DNA from: Anaerolineae bacterium
GTDB taxonomy: Bacteria > Chloroflexota > Anaerolineae > B4-G1 > SLSP01
NCBI GenBank assembly: GCA_016934645.1
Contig: JAFGSL010000001.1
Location: 1-23,840 of the forward strand
Direction of reading: 5' to 3'
DNA length: 23,840 bases
The translations under genes and the position numbers were made by a program. The notes below the pieces were generated by a model that searched no databases, had not been told where the DNA came from, and saw only the letters and a list, made by a program, of their open reading frames with translations. Numbering within the stretch: the first letter of the stretch is position 1; each line of letters begins with the position of its first letter. Shown piece by piece: positions 11,727-20,362 of the stretch.

Positions 11727-13715
11727 ATGAATATAGTAACGAAGATGAAACGATCGCTATGTGTATCGATTCTGTTGTTGATTTTGGTATCCGCAATAGT
11801 ATCCCAGATCCAAGCGCAGGGAACTGTGCCGCGCTTCGAACGCTCAGATTGTCCAATTGAGGTGCCAAGGGATACATCGATCGAATGTGGGACTTTGATC
11901 ACGTTTGAAGATTACGATGATCCAAACAGCGGGACCATTCGCACGGCTGTCATCATCATCCATAGCCGTAGCGCAAACCCGTCTAAAGAAGCTATGCTCT
12001 TCACCGAAGGCGGACCAGGATACAGCGCGTTGGCATCCGTGTGGTGGCTGGCAGGTACGGACTTCGCAAACCACCGTGACATCGTCATTCTGGAACAGCG
12101 CGGTAACAAACACTCTGATCCCAGCCTCACCTGTGATTTCTCCGTCTGGTGGGATGAGAAAGAGGGAGATACACCCTGTCTGGATAGCTTGCGTCAACGC
12201 GGCATCGCGCTCGAAAACTACACTGCTGAATCCATTGCGGCAGACATCAACGCCCTGAAACAAGTCCTGGATTACGAGCGTTGGATCCTTTATGGCACAT
12301 CCTACAGCACACGCCTGATGCAACTGGTGATGGTACGCTATCCGGAGAAGATTCGTGGTGTGGTACTGCACTCAACTTCCCCGATTGCGGACACTCGGTA
12401 CCTGCATGATACCGAGCACAGTGCCCGCGTCTTGCGAGTCATGTTTGATGACTGTGCAGCCAATCTCGCCTGTGCGGAAGCCTATCCTGACTTGGAAAAT
12501 CAATTCTATGAATTGGTTCACAAACTGAACGATGAGCCGGTTGCAGTCGAGATGACTTTCCCGGGAAGCACTGAGCGTTCCATCCTGGAAGTGAATGGAG
12601 ATACGCTGATCAGTTGGATGGTCGAAGATGCGTTCTACGGTCCGGCCTATCCCCCGTTTGAAACGGCCTACCTGCCTTTGTTGATCGATGAGCTATCCCA
12701 GGGCAACATGGACCTGTTATATCCGTGGGCCAAGGCGTATGTTTCCCGGTGGGGGAACGATGCTTTTGCGTGGGGGTTATACTTTGCCATCAACTGCCAG
12801 GACGATGCCGCTTCCGTAAAGCCTGAGATGATCGAAGCCCAGATCGCGGCATATCCTGAACTGGGTGGGTATTACCGGCATCGTACAGAGCTTGAGATTT
12901 GCAGTGTTTGGGGGCTTGACCCCGCACCGCCGCTTGCCACCGAAGCCATCGCCAGCGACATCCCGGCACTGATCCTCGCCGGGACTTACGATCCAATCAC
13001 GCCACCCGAATGGAGCCGTACTGCCACCGTCAATTTGAGTAACAGCACGTTTGTCGAGTTTCCGGCTTCGGGGCACAGTGTGGTACGTGACAATCCCTGC
13101 GCCCAACAGATCACGGCTGCTTTCTTGGATGATCCCAACACAAAGCCTGATCTGCGTTGCGTGGGGGATGCACCTGAACCAGAGTTTATGCTACTCAATG
13201 AGATCATTATTGCGCCGGCTATGTACGAAATCCATTATGGTGAGTTAGGATATTCTATGCTTGAAGAAAATCTCTTCTTGGGCAGTTGGCTGACGTTGAT
13301 AGGTACCGGCGTGGTCGGCCTAATCGCAGGCCTGGTCAAACTGGTACAGCGTTACAAGCAATCATCGTCCGGTGTTTTCGTACGGATAGCCCATCCTTTG
13401 CTGATTGTACTTCCCGCTACTGCTCTGGTCTGGGGATACGCGCTGAGATTCTCTTTGCAATCCGTCGCTGCAACCACACCCAATGTGCTTCGTTTTGGAC
13501 TGCCCGTTGCCTGCTGGTGGATCTTTGCCGTTGCCATCCTCATCGGGTTGATGATGATTGTCTTGATTGCCACCGCCATCCTGGCCTGGAAACACCGCTA
13601 CTGGTCGCTGATCGGCAGGTTCGCCATCTCGTTGACGGCCCTGGCAGCCGTCATATTTTGTGGTATGCTTGCACATTGGAGTCTGTTCGCTGCATTGCTG
13701 CTGAGGATAAAATGA
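11727..13715 (+). CDS. Secreted alpha/beta-hydrolase peptidase (S33, tripeptidyl-aminopeptidase-like) with C-terminal membrane domain
   Basis: 662 residues. A signal peptide or anchor (about 8-30) is followed by a TAP-like S33 domain. Features are the oxyanion region FTEGGPGYS (92-100), LEQRG (122-126), the nucleophile elbow G190-T-S192-Y-S194, Asp422 in AGTYDPITPP and His450 in ASGHS. Relatives remove peptides from the N-termini of substrates outside the cell. The fourth elbow position is Ser where Gly is usual. After residue ~515 come about four hydrophobic helices (518-540, 553-573, 592-620, 633-657), unusual for the family, which is normally soluble. The start at 11727 (or the ATG one codon earlier) is chosen for GGAGGA at 11715-11720; an ATG at 11694 overlaps the previous stop. 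The stop overlaps the next ATG (ATGA). Confidence 0.85.
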   Translation: MNIVTKMKRSLCVSILLLILVSAIVSQIQAQGTVPRFERSDCPIEVPRDTSIECGTLITFEDYDDPNSGTIRTAVIIIHSRSANPSKEAMLFTEGGPGYSALASVWWLAGTDFANHRDIVILEQRGNKHSDPSLTCDFSVWWDEKEGDTPCLDSLRQRGIALENYTAESIAADINALKQVLDYERWILYGTSYSTRLMQLVMVRYPEKIRGVVLHSTSPIADTRYLHDTEHSARVLRVMFDDCAANLACAEAYPDLENQFYELVHKLNDEPVAVEMTFPGSTERSILEVNGDTLISWMVEDAFYGPAYPPFETAYLPLLIDELSQGNMDLLYPWAKAYVSRWGNDAFAWGLYFAINCQDDAASVKPEMIEAQIAAYPELGGYYRHRTELEICSVWGLDPAPPLATEAIASDIPALILAGTYDPITPPEWSRTATVNLSNSTFVEFPASGHSVVRDNPCAQQITAAFLDDPNTKPDLRCVGDAPEPEFMLLNEIIIAPAMYEIHYGELGYSMLEENLFLGSWLTLIGTGVVGLIAGLVKLVQRYKQSSSGVFVRIAHPLLIVLPATALVWGYALRFSLQSVAATTPNVLRFGLPVACWWIFAVAILIGLMMIVLIATAILAWKHRYWSLIGRFAISLTALAAVIFCGMLAHWSLFAALLLRIK

Positions 13716-13951
13716 CCAAGGAACGCACATCCAACAAACCAGCGCTCTATGAAATCAGAGTCAAAGGCAACCTCGATCCTCAGTGGGCGGATTGGTTCGA
13801 CGGGTTTACCCTGACCGCACAGGAAAACGACGAAACGCTGCTCACCGGGCAGGTTGCCGACCAACCTGCCTTGCATGGCCTGTTGGCCAGAATTCGCGAT
13901 CTTGGCTTGCCTTTGTTATCGGTTCAACAAGTGAAAGAGATGTCTGAATGA
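13712..13951 (+). CDS. Small conserved protein, paralogue 2 (unknown function)
   Basis: 79 residues. It shares RVKGNLD..WADWFDGF and the ending IRDLGLPLLSV with the protein at 7962-8198; 43 of 59 core positions are identical, without gaps. The two genes bracket the cluster, suggesting duplication with the intervening genes captured between copies, or two subunits used at different places. The ATG overlaps the stop of the S33 peptidase gene (ATGA) and its own stop overlaps the start of the M16C peptidase gene, so translation is coupled on both sides. Function unknown. No signal or membrane helix is seen, so it should be cytosolic, like the M16C product. Confidence 0.85.
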   Translation: MTKERTSNKPALYEIRVKGNLDPQWADWFDGFTLTAQENDETLLTGQVADQPALHGLLARIRDLGLPLLSVQQVKEMSE

Positions 13952-16854
13952 TGGCCTATGGTTTTGAAATGATTCGCGATCCAATGATCCCCGAACTGAA
14001 CAGCCGCGCCCGCATCTGGCATCACATCCAGACGGGTGCTGAGTTGCTATCCATAGAAAACGACGACAGCAACAAAGCGTTTGGCATCATGTTCCGTACC
14101 CCGCCACCTGATGCCAGCGGCTTGCCGCACGTCCTCGAACATTCGGTGCTGGGTGGATCACGCAAGTACCCGGTCAGGAGTCCCTTGGATGAAGTGCTCA
14201 AGGGCTCTCTCGTGACCTATGTCAATGCTCTCACGTTTCCGGACAAGACGGGTTACATTGTAGCCAGCCAGAACGTCGTGGATTTGTACAATGTGGCAGA
14301 CGTGTTCCTCGATGCCGTGTTCTACCCACTGCTTACCCGGCAGACGTTCAAGCGAGAGGGTTGGCATTACGAACTGGAAAGCTTTGATAATCCTCTGATT
14401 CTGAACGGTATCGTACTCAATGAGCAGCGGGGAAATTTCTCATCGCCAGCCAGGTTGATCGAGCATCACAGCCAGATGCCGCTCTTTCCCGACATACCCT
14501 ATGGCGTGAGCCGTGCCGGTGAACCGTCCGACATCCCCAACCTGACCTACGAACGGCTCATGGCGTACCATCACACTTACTACCATCCTTCTAATGCGCG
14601 CCTCTTTTTCTACGGCGATGACGACCCGGAAGAACGCTTGCACTACCTGGATACGTGGCTTCGGGACTTTCAACGGGTTGAAGTGGATTCGGCTTTTCCT
14701 CTACAACCCCGCTTTGACCGTCCACGCCGTGTGATCATCCCCTACGACGCGGGCCAGGACACAGGCGAGACAAAGGGAATCGTCACTATAAACTGGGTAC
14801 TGGATGAGGTCGGCGACCCGGAGACGATGCTCGCCTTGGAGGTTTTGGCGCATCTTCTCGTCGGTATGCCAGCATCGCCACTGCGGGCGGCGCTGATCGA
14901 TTCGGAGCTTGGTCAGGATTTGGCGGGCATTGGCCTGTTCACACACGTGCGCCAGATGTACTTTTCTACTGGCCTTCAAGGGATCTGTCCTGACAATGTG
15001 AGCCAGATTGAGGCACTGATCGAAGAGACGCTATCCCGCCTCTCGGACGAAGGTATTGATCCTGCAATCGTGGCTGCCTCACTGAATGCGGTCGGATTTA
15101 GGCTGCGCGAGGCCAACTATGGGCCTTTTCCTCGTGGTTTCGCGCTGTTTTGGCACAGAATATCCACCACCTGGATACACGACGGCGATCCGCTGGCGTT
15201 GTTGGCCTTCGAAGCTCCTCTACAGGCGATAGCGGACCGTCTGGAAAAGGGGGAGCGCTATTTTGAGCACCTGATCCGTATGTACTTGGTTGACAACACA
15301 CACCGGGCCACGGTGGCTCTTGTACCAGATCCGGCTGCGCATTTTGGCGCTGACGAACGCAAGCGACTGGATGAATTGCGCGCGGCGATGAACGAAAGTG
15401 ACCTGCGCGCACTCATTGCGGAAACCAAGGCGTTCAGGCTTGCGCAGGAGACACCGGACTTACCTGAAGCCCTAGCGCAGATCCCGGGGTTGGCGCTGAG
15501 CGATCTGGATACGCAAAACCCTCGGATCCCGTGTCAGGCTTTGCAGATGGCTGACTGCACCGTGCTCTACCACGACTTGTCCACCCACGGTATCCTCTAC
15601 CTCGATCTGGCGTTTGACCTGAGTGTGCTACCCCAGGAGCTGCTTCCCTATGCACCTCTCTTGGGTCAAGTCTTGATCGGGATGGGCACGGATGGCGAGG
15701 ATTATGCTGTGCTCTCGCAAAACATCGGGCGTACAACGGGCGGCATCTCATCATCGCTGCTTATCTCGGCTGGTCTGGGTAGCAGGCAGTCGGTCGGGCG
15801 GCTTGTCCTGCGCGGCAAGGCGACTGTATCCCGGGCCGATGACTTGTTCGGGATTCTGTCTGACATTCTGCTTACAGCCAGATTTGATAACCAGAAGCGC
15901 TTTGCCCAACTTGTACTTGAGGCTATTGCAAGACTGGAGTCTGGTCTGTTGCCCAATGGTACCGAAGTGGTGGGCAGACGTCTTGGCGCTCGGTATAGCG
16001 AGGCGGGCTGGCTGGCCGAACAGGTGAGTGGCATTGAGCAGTTGGCGTTCCTGCACCGGCTCGCTGAGGAGATCAGGCACGACTGGCCGATAGTGTTTTC
16101 CAGGCTGGAGGAGGTGCGCCGCAGGTTGATCTGTCGCAGAGCACTGGTTTGTAACGTTACGCTCGACGGTGCTAACTGGCCTTCACTCACATCTAGGTTG
16201 GATGAAGTCATTTCGTCGTTACCCGTCGGGCCGGTCGGTACTGTAGATTGGAAGCTAGATTTCCTGCCAGCATTCGAGGGCTTGTCCGTTCCTTCGCGCG
16301 TCAACTATGTTGCCAAGGGCGCAAGTCTCTATGATCTTGGGTACAAGTTGCACGGCTCAATTGCAGCGATCACCCATTATATCGAAATGGCATGGCTCCA
16401 GAGACGTGTTCGTATTCAAGGTGGCGCGTATGGAGCCTTCTGTGCCTTCGACCGCCCTTCCGGTTTTTTCACCTATCTTTCCTATCGTGATCCCAATCTG
16501 CTTGGCACGATCAAGACCTATGATCAAACGGCCCACTTCCTGCGTGACCTGGAGTTGAGCGAGAACGAACTCGCCAAGAGCATCATCGGTGCTGTCGGAC
16601 GTCTCGATGCTTACCGGTTGCCCGATGCCCGGGGATACACCTCGATGGTGTATTATCTCTGCGGTGAGAGTGACGAGGATCGCCAGCGGTTACGCGACGA
16701 ATTGCTGACCACGACAGTCGCCGATTTTCGCGCGTTTGTCGACGTGCTACAAAACGTACAGGAAACGGGAGGTGTTGTCGTGATGGGGTCGCCGGAAGCA
16801 ATCGCCGAGGCAAACGCCTGCGATGGGCATTTTGAGATAACGAAAGTTCTTTGA
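13948..16854 (+). CDS. Presequence-protease-like M16C zinc metallopeptidase (PreP/Cym1 type)
   Basis: A clam-shell zinc peptidase that degrades unfolded peptides up to about 70 residues; in mitochondria and chloroplasts the family clears targeting peptides. The 968-residue length is normal for the family. The inverted zinc motif is H61-V-L-E64-H65, with the third ligand Glu159 in NEQRG. KGSLVTYVNALTFPDKTGYIVASQN (about 85-109) is the family signature region. The M16C-associated linker and the catalytically inert second half follow. No signal peptide is seen, so it acts in the cytosol. The ATG at 13948 overlaps the previous stop; a second ATG follows directly. It is the last gene of the cluster and could finish the breakdown of peptides released by the exported enzymes encoded upstream (inference). 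No clear terminator follows. Confidence 0.93.
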   Translation: MMAYGFEMIRDPMIPELNSRARIWHHIQTGAELLSIENDDSNKAFGIMFRTPPPDASGLPHVLEHSVLGGSRKYPVRSPLDEVLKGSLVTYVNALTFPDKTGYIVASQNVVDLYNVADVFLDAVFYPLLTRQTFKREGWHYELESFDNPLILNGIVLNEQRGNFSSPARLIEHHSQMPLFPDIPYGVSRAGEPSDIPNLTYERLMAYHHTYYHPSNARLFFYGDDDPEERLHYLDTWLRDFQRVEVDSAFPLQPRFDRPRRVIIPYDAGQDTGETKGIVTINWVLDEVGDPETMLALEVLAHLLVGMPASPLRAALIDSELGQDLAGIGLFTHVRQMYFSTGLQGICPDNVSQIEALIEETLSRLSDEGIDPAIVAASLNAVGFRLREANYGPFPRGFALFWHRISTTWIHDGDPLALLAFEAPLQAIADRLEKGERYFEHLIRMYLVDNTHRATVALVPDPAAHFGADERKRLDELRAAMNESDLRALIAETKAFRLAQETPDLPEALAQIPGLALSDLDTQNPRIPCQALQMADCTVLYHDLSTHGILYLDLAFDLSVLPQELLPYAPLLGQVLIGMGTDGEDYAVLSQNIGRTTGGISSSLLISAGLGSRQSVGRLVLRGKATVSRADDLFGILSDILLTARFDNQKRFAQLVLEAIARLESGLLPNGTEVVGRRLGARYSEAGWLAEQVSGIEQLAFLHRLAEEIRHDWPIVFSRLEEVRRRLICRRALVCNVTLDGANWPSLTSRLDEVISSLPVGPVGTVDWKLDFLPAFEGLSVPSRVNYVAKGASLYDLGYKLHGSIAAITHYIEMAWLQRRVRIQGGAYGAFCAFDRPSGFFTYLSYRDPNLLGTIKTYDQTAHFLRDLELSENELAKSIIGAVGRLDAYRLPDARGYTSMVYYLCGESDEDRQRLRDELLTTTVADFRAFVDVLQNVQETGGVVVMGSPEAIAEANACDGHFEITKVL

Positions 16855-16900
16855 TCTGCATCATGAGTGGAGTTTGTCTCACAGAAAAACGTCGCCTCGC

Positions 16901-16929
16901 TTGTTGCTCACGCATCTTCGTGGTATATT
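16901..16929 (+). promoter_or_regulatory. Promoter of the Agl23-like gene
   Basis: TTGTTG (16901-16906) and TATATT (16924-16929) are 17 bp apart. The start site would be near 16936, 22 nt before the ATG at 16958. This suggests the gene is transcribed separately from the hydrolase cluster. Confidence 0.55.
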
Positions 16930-16957
16930 CAGTGTACCTTGTCGATGAGGAGCACGT

Positions 16958-19900
16958 ATGTTTGGTGAGCAATTGGAGCGTTGGGAGAAAATTCTCTACA
17001 TCATTATTCTGATTGCGGCAATCTTCAGCCGCTTTTATCTACTCGGTGACCGTGCCATCAGCCACGATGAGAGCATTCACACCAAATTCTCGTGGAACCT
17101 CTACAACGGGCAGGGCTTCCAGCACAATCCGATGATGCATGGTCCGTCGCTCTTTGAAGTCACCGCCTTCATCTATTTTCTTTTTGGCGCTACCGACTTC
17201 ACCTCGCGCATCTATCCGGCATTGACCGGTATCGCGCTGGTAATGGCGCCGATTCTTTTCCGCAAGTGGCTGGGGCGCCGTGGTGCGCTGGTGACGGCGC
17301 TCCTACTGCTCCTGTCGCCTTCCATCTCCTATTACTCGCGCTACATCCGCCACGATGTCTCACTTATACTGACAGCGGTTATGCTTCTTTGGGTGATTCT
17401 CAAGTATCTTGATGACGGCCAGCCGCGCTGGCTCTACTGGATGGCCGCGTGGTTCTCCCTGATGCATGCGACCAAAGAAGCATCGTACATCTACATCGCC
17501 ATCTTCGCTGCGTTGTTATTTCTGCCGTTTGCGTGGCAAATCTTCGCCACGCGCTGGAAGCGCCCGGAACTGTTCACGGTTTTTGTGATCGGCCTTGTCA
17601 TTGCGCTGGTGATGGGTGGCGTGTTTATGTATTCCTTTGCCCACGCGCAGGTCAGCGAGCAAGCCCTCGACGAGGCCGGCAACACGCGCATGGCAAACAT
17701 CGCCGTGCCGCTCTGGGGCAGGATAGCTGCAGGGCTGGCGTTCCTGATGTTGTTGGGAGTAGTTGTGGTGGCCTACTACGGCGTCGGCGAAGCCAAGATG
17801 CGTGATATTCGCCTCTTTGACGTGCTGATGGTAATTGGGACACTGACGTTGCCCCTTGGTTCGGCCTTCCTCATCAAATTCGTTGCCGGGTTGGATATGG
17901 GGGTGGTCTACGATGCGGTTATGAGCGGCAATCTGTCCTTGGTGCCCACGCCAGTGATCGTCGGGATTTCCAGTGTCGTCGCCCTGGCACTACTCAGTTC
18001 TATCGCACTCGGCCTATGGTGGAACACGCGACACTGGCTTATCATTGCACTGATCCACTATGCCATTTTCTTCGTGTCGTATACCACTATCTTTACCTGG
18101 GGATATGGTGCGTTGTCCGGTTTGGTCGGGGGGTTATCCTACTGGTTGGCGCAGCAAGGCGTCAAACGCGGCGGGCAGCCGATGTATTACTACTTCCTGC
18201 TCGCACCGCTGTATGAATACTTGGCGCTCTTCTTCTCCGCTGTCGGCGGGGTGGGGGCATTGGTTCATTTCGCCCGAAAAGTCTTCGACTCCGGCGAGAA
18301 GCCTGCTTCCGATGATGGTATCCCCACACTGAATCTGGATCGCCTTTTCCCGCTGTTTCTACTCGGCTGGACGCTGCTCTCGTGGGCGGGATACAGCTAT
18401 GCCGGGGAGAAAATGCCCTGGCTGGTGGTGCATATTGTGTTGCCGAGTGTTTTCCTCGCGGGATGGGCTTTGGGCAAGCTCATCGATGGCGTGGACTGGC
18501 ACGAGTTTGTAGCGCAACGCGCTTGGCTGGTGCCGCTTACGGCGTCTCTGGCGATTGCAGCACTGGCCGTCTTCAGCCGGGCGACAGTGGACTTGCGCGC
18601 GGCATTGCAGCCGGGCGTGACGGCTGCCGGACCGTCATTGGTGCAGTTGGAACCGTTCGGCAAGCTCATCGGTGGTTTGCTCGGTGTGCTGACCTTCGGC
18701 GGGCTGTTTGTCTGGTTTTCCACACGCTTCAGTTTCGGTTGGGTCGTGCGTGTGCTAGCACTGCTGCTGGCGACCTTTCTTGCGCTCCTGACGACACGCG
18801 ATATGGTGCGGCTCAATTTCGTCACCTACGATCTGGGGACCGAGATGATGGTCTATGCGCACGGTACGCCCGACATCAAGATCGCATTGCAGCAAGTGCA
18901 AGACATTTCCTGGCGGACGACGGGCGCGCAGTATGATGTCAAGGTGGCCTACGGCGAGGATGGCTCGTGGCCGCTGACGTGGTATATGGTCGACTATCCC
19001 AACAATTACTTCTACGGTGCCTCGCCCGACGCGACCCGGTTGCTTGATTGTCCAGTGGTCATCGCCGGAAGTCCACAGTATACTGCGGTCGAGGATGTTT
19101 TGGGCAGCGATTACCTCCATTTCGATTACAAATACCTCTGGTGGCCGCTCCAGGATTACTTCGGGTTGAATGTGCAGCGCGTTCGAGCTATATTGGCGGA
19201 TCAGGCCATGCGCGCGGCGCTGTGGGACATCATCTGGCAGCGCGACTACACGCGTTACGCGCAGGCCAAGAATCCGGCTGATCCCTTCACGTTGCAGACA
19301 TGGCCCTATCGCAAGGATTTCCGCCTTTACGTGCGGCGTGACCTGGCCCAGGAGGTATGGAGCTATCGCCTGGATGAGATGGGAGCACAGGTAACGCAAT
19401 CCGTACGTCCACAAGCGACGCAAATTCCCGACCCTTACGCTGCCGGTGTGCGTTCCCTTCCGTTGGTGAGTGCGGCAACACTGCCGGGAGCCGCCGTGCG
19501 TGGTATCGCTGTCGCCGCCGATAGCATCACGCTCTACGCGGCGGATACGACCAATCATCGCATCTGGCACGTCACGTCGCAAGGCGCGGTGCTGGAGACG
19601 TGGGGGGAGTTCGGCGTGGGATTGGGGCAGTTCAACGAACCGTGGGGCATCGCCGTGGCCTCTGATGGATCGATCTACGTCGCCGATACGTGGAACCATC
19701 GTATCCAGAAATTCGACGCGCAAGGTCGCTACCTGACCAGTTGGGGAACCCTGGCGCAGGTGTCGGTGGGAGATCCGGCGGGCTATAGCCTCTTCTACGG
19801 CCCGCGCGGTATTGCGATTGGCTCGGACGGTGAAATCTACGTGACCGACACGGGCAATAAGCGCGTTCAGGTCTTTGATCCCGACGGCGTTTTCCTGCGC

Positions 19901-20302
19901 GAGTTCGGTGGCGGCGGGACGTGGGCCGGGCAAATGGATGAGCCTGTCGGCATCGGCATTGATGAGGCGGGTGTGGTCTACATCGCCGATACGTGGAACC
20001 GCCGCATCCAGGCACTCAGCAGCGATGGTATTTTCCGACATCTGTGGGACGTTCCTGCTTGGGGAAGTGACAATCCCGATGAGAAGCCGTTCCTCACCCT
20101 GGGTGCAGGGCTGGTCTATGCCAGCGACCCCGTCAACCGTCGCGTGCTCGCCTTCACACCCGATGGCACGTTCCAGTGGGCACTCAGTGGCGCCGGCTCC
20201 GGCCTTGGGCTCACCTTCCCTGGTGGCCTCGCCGTTGCGGATGGGGTGTTATACGTAGCGGATACCTATTCGAGCCAGATTTTGGGCTTTAGCCTGCCGT
20301 AG
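16958..20302 (+). CDS. Agl23-like GT-C family membrane protein fused to a six-bladed NHL propeller
   Basis: 1114 residues. The N-terminal ~760 residues resemble the 'flippase activity-associated protein Agl23' family (TIGR03663). They are a polytopic membrane protein with an acidic motif in the first outer loop (SHDES, Asp37-Glu38), as in GT-C glycosyltransferases that use polyprenyl-phosphate sugars, and at least ten hydrophobic helices. From about residue 840 six NHL repeats follow, each with a phrase like YVADTWNHRIQ, forming a beta-propeller probably outside the membrane. The fusion suggests a sugar-transfer enzyme carrying its own binding or scaffold domain. GAGGAG (16947-16952) precedes the ATG by 5 nt. 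Role in protein or lipid glycosylation is inferred from the family. Near-identical 16-nt stretches (19683 and 19986 regions) mark recently related blades. Confidence 0.85.
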   Translation: MFGEQLERWEKILYIIILIAAIFSRFYLLGDRAISHDESIHTKFSWNLYNGQGFQHNPMMHGPSLFEVTAFIYFLFGATDFTSRIYPALTGIALVMAPILFRKWLGRRGALVTALLLLLSPSISYYSRYIRHDVSLILTAVMLLWVILKYLDDGQPRWLYWMAAWFSLMHATKEASYIYIAIFAALLFLPFAWQIFATRWKRPELFTVFVIGLVIALVMGGVFMYSFAHAQVSEQALDEAGNTRMANIAVPLWGRIAAGLAFLMLLGVVVVAYYGVGEAKMRDIRLFDVLMVIGTLTLPLGSAFLIKFVAGLDMGVVYDAVMSGNLSLVPTPVIVGISSVVALALLSSIALGLWWNTRHWLIIALIHYAIFFVSYTTIFTWGYGALSGLVGGLSYWLAQQGVKRGGQPMYYYFLLAPLYEYLALFFSAVGGVGALVHFARKVFDSGEKPASDDGIPTLNLDRLFPLFLLGWTLLSWAGYSYAGEKMPWLVVHIVLPSVFLAGWALGKLIDGVDWHEFVAQRAWLVPLTASLAIAALAVFSRATVDLRAALQPGVTAAGPSLVQLEPFGKLIGGLLGVLTFGGLFVWFSTRFSFGWVVRVLALLLATFLALLTTRDMVRLNFVTYDLGTEMMVYAHGTPDIKIALQQVQDISWRTTGAQYDVKVAYGEDGSWPLTWYMVDYPNNYFYGASPDATRLLDCPVVIAGSPQYTAVEDVLGSDYLHFDYKYLWWPLQDYFGLNVQRVRAILADQAMRAALWDIIWQRDYTRYAQAKNPADPFTLQTWPYRKDFRLYVRRDLAQEVWSYRLDEMGAQVTQSVRPQATQIPDPYAAGVRSLPLVSAATLPGAAVRGIAVAADSITLYAADTTNHRIWHVTSQGAVLETWGEFGVGLGQFNEPWGIAVASDGSIYVADTWNHRIQKFDAQGRYLTSWGTLAQVSVGDPAGYSLFYGPRGIAIGSDGEIYVTDTGNKRVQVFDPDGVFLREFGGGGTWAGQMDEPVGIGIDEAGVVYIADTWNRRIQALSSDGIFRHLWDVPAWGSDNPDEKPFLTLGAGLVYASDPVNRRVLAFTPDGTFQWALSGAGSGLGLTFPGGLAVADGVLYVADTYSSQILGFSLP

Positions 20303-20362
20303 CGTGTGTTTGGCAGCCTTTTTCATCCTACTAGGGAAAATTTCGTAAGAAAGCGAGTGCTT

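Noticed and set aside
18755..20041. 428-residue open frame on the minus strand opposite the Agl23-like gene
   Set aside because: It is the mirror of a strongly supported coding frame with clear NHL repeats, has no recognisable domain and arises from the GC-rich codon pattern.
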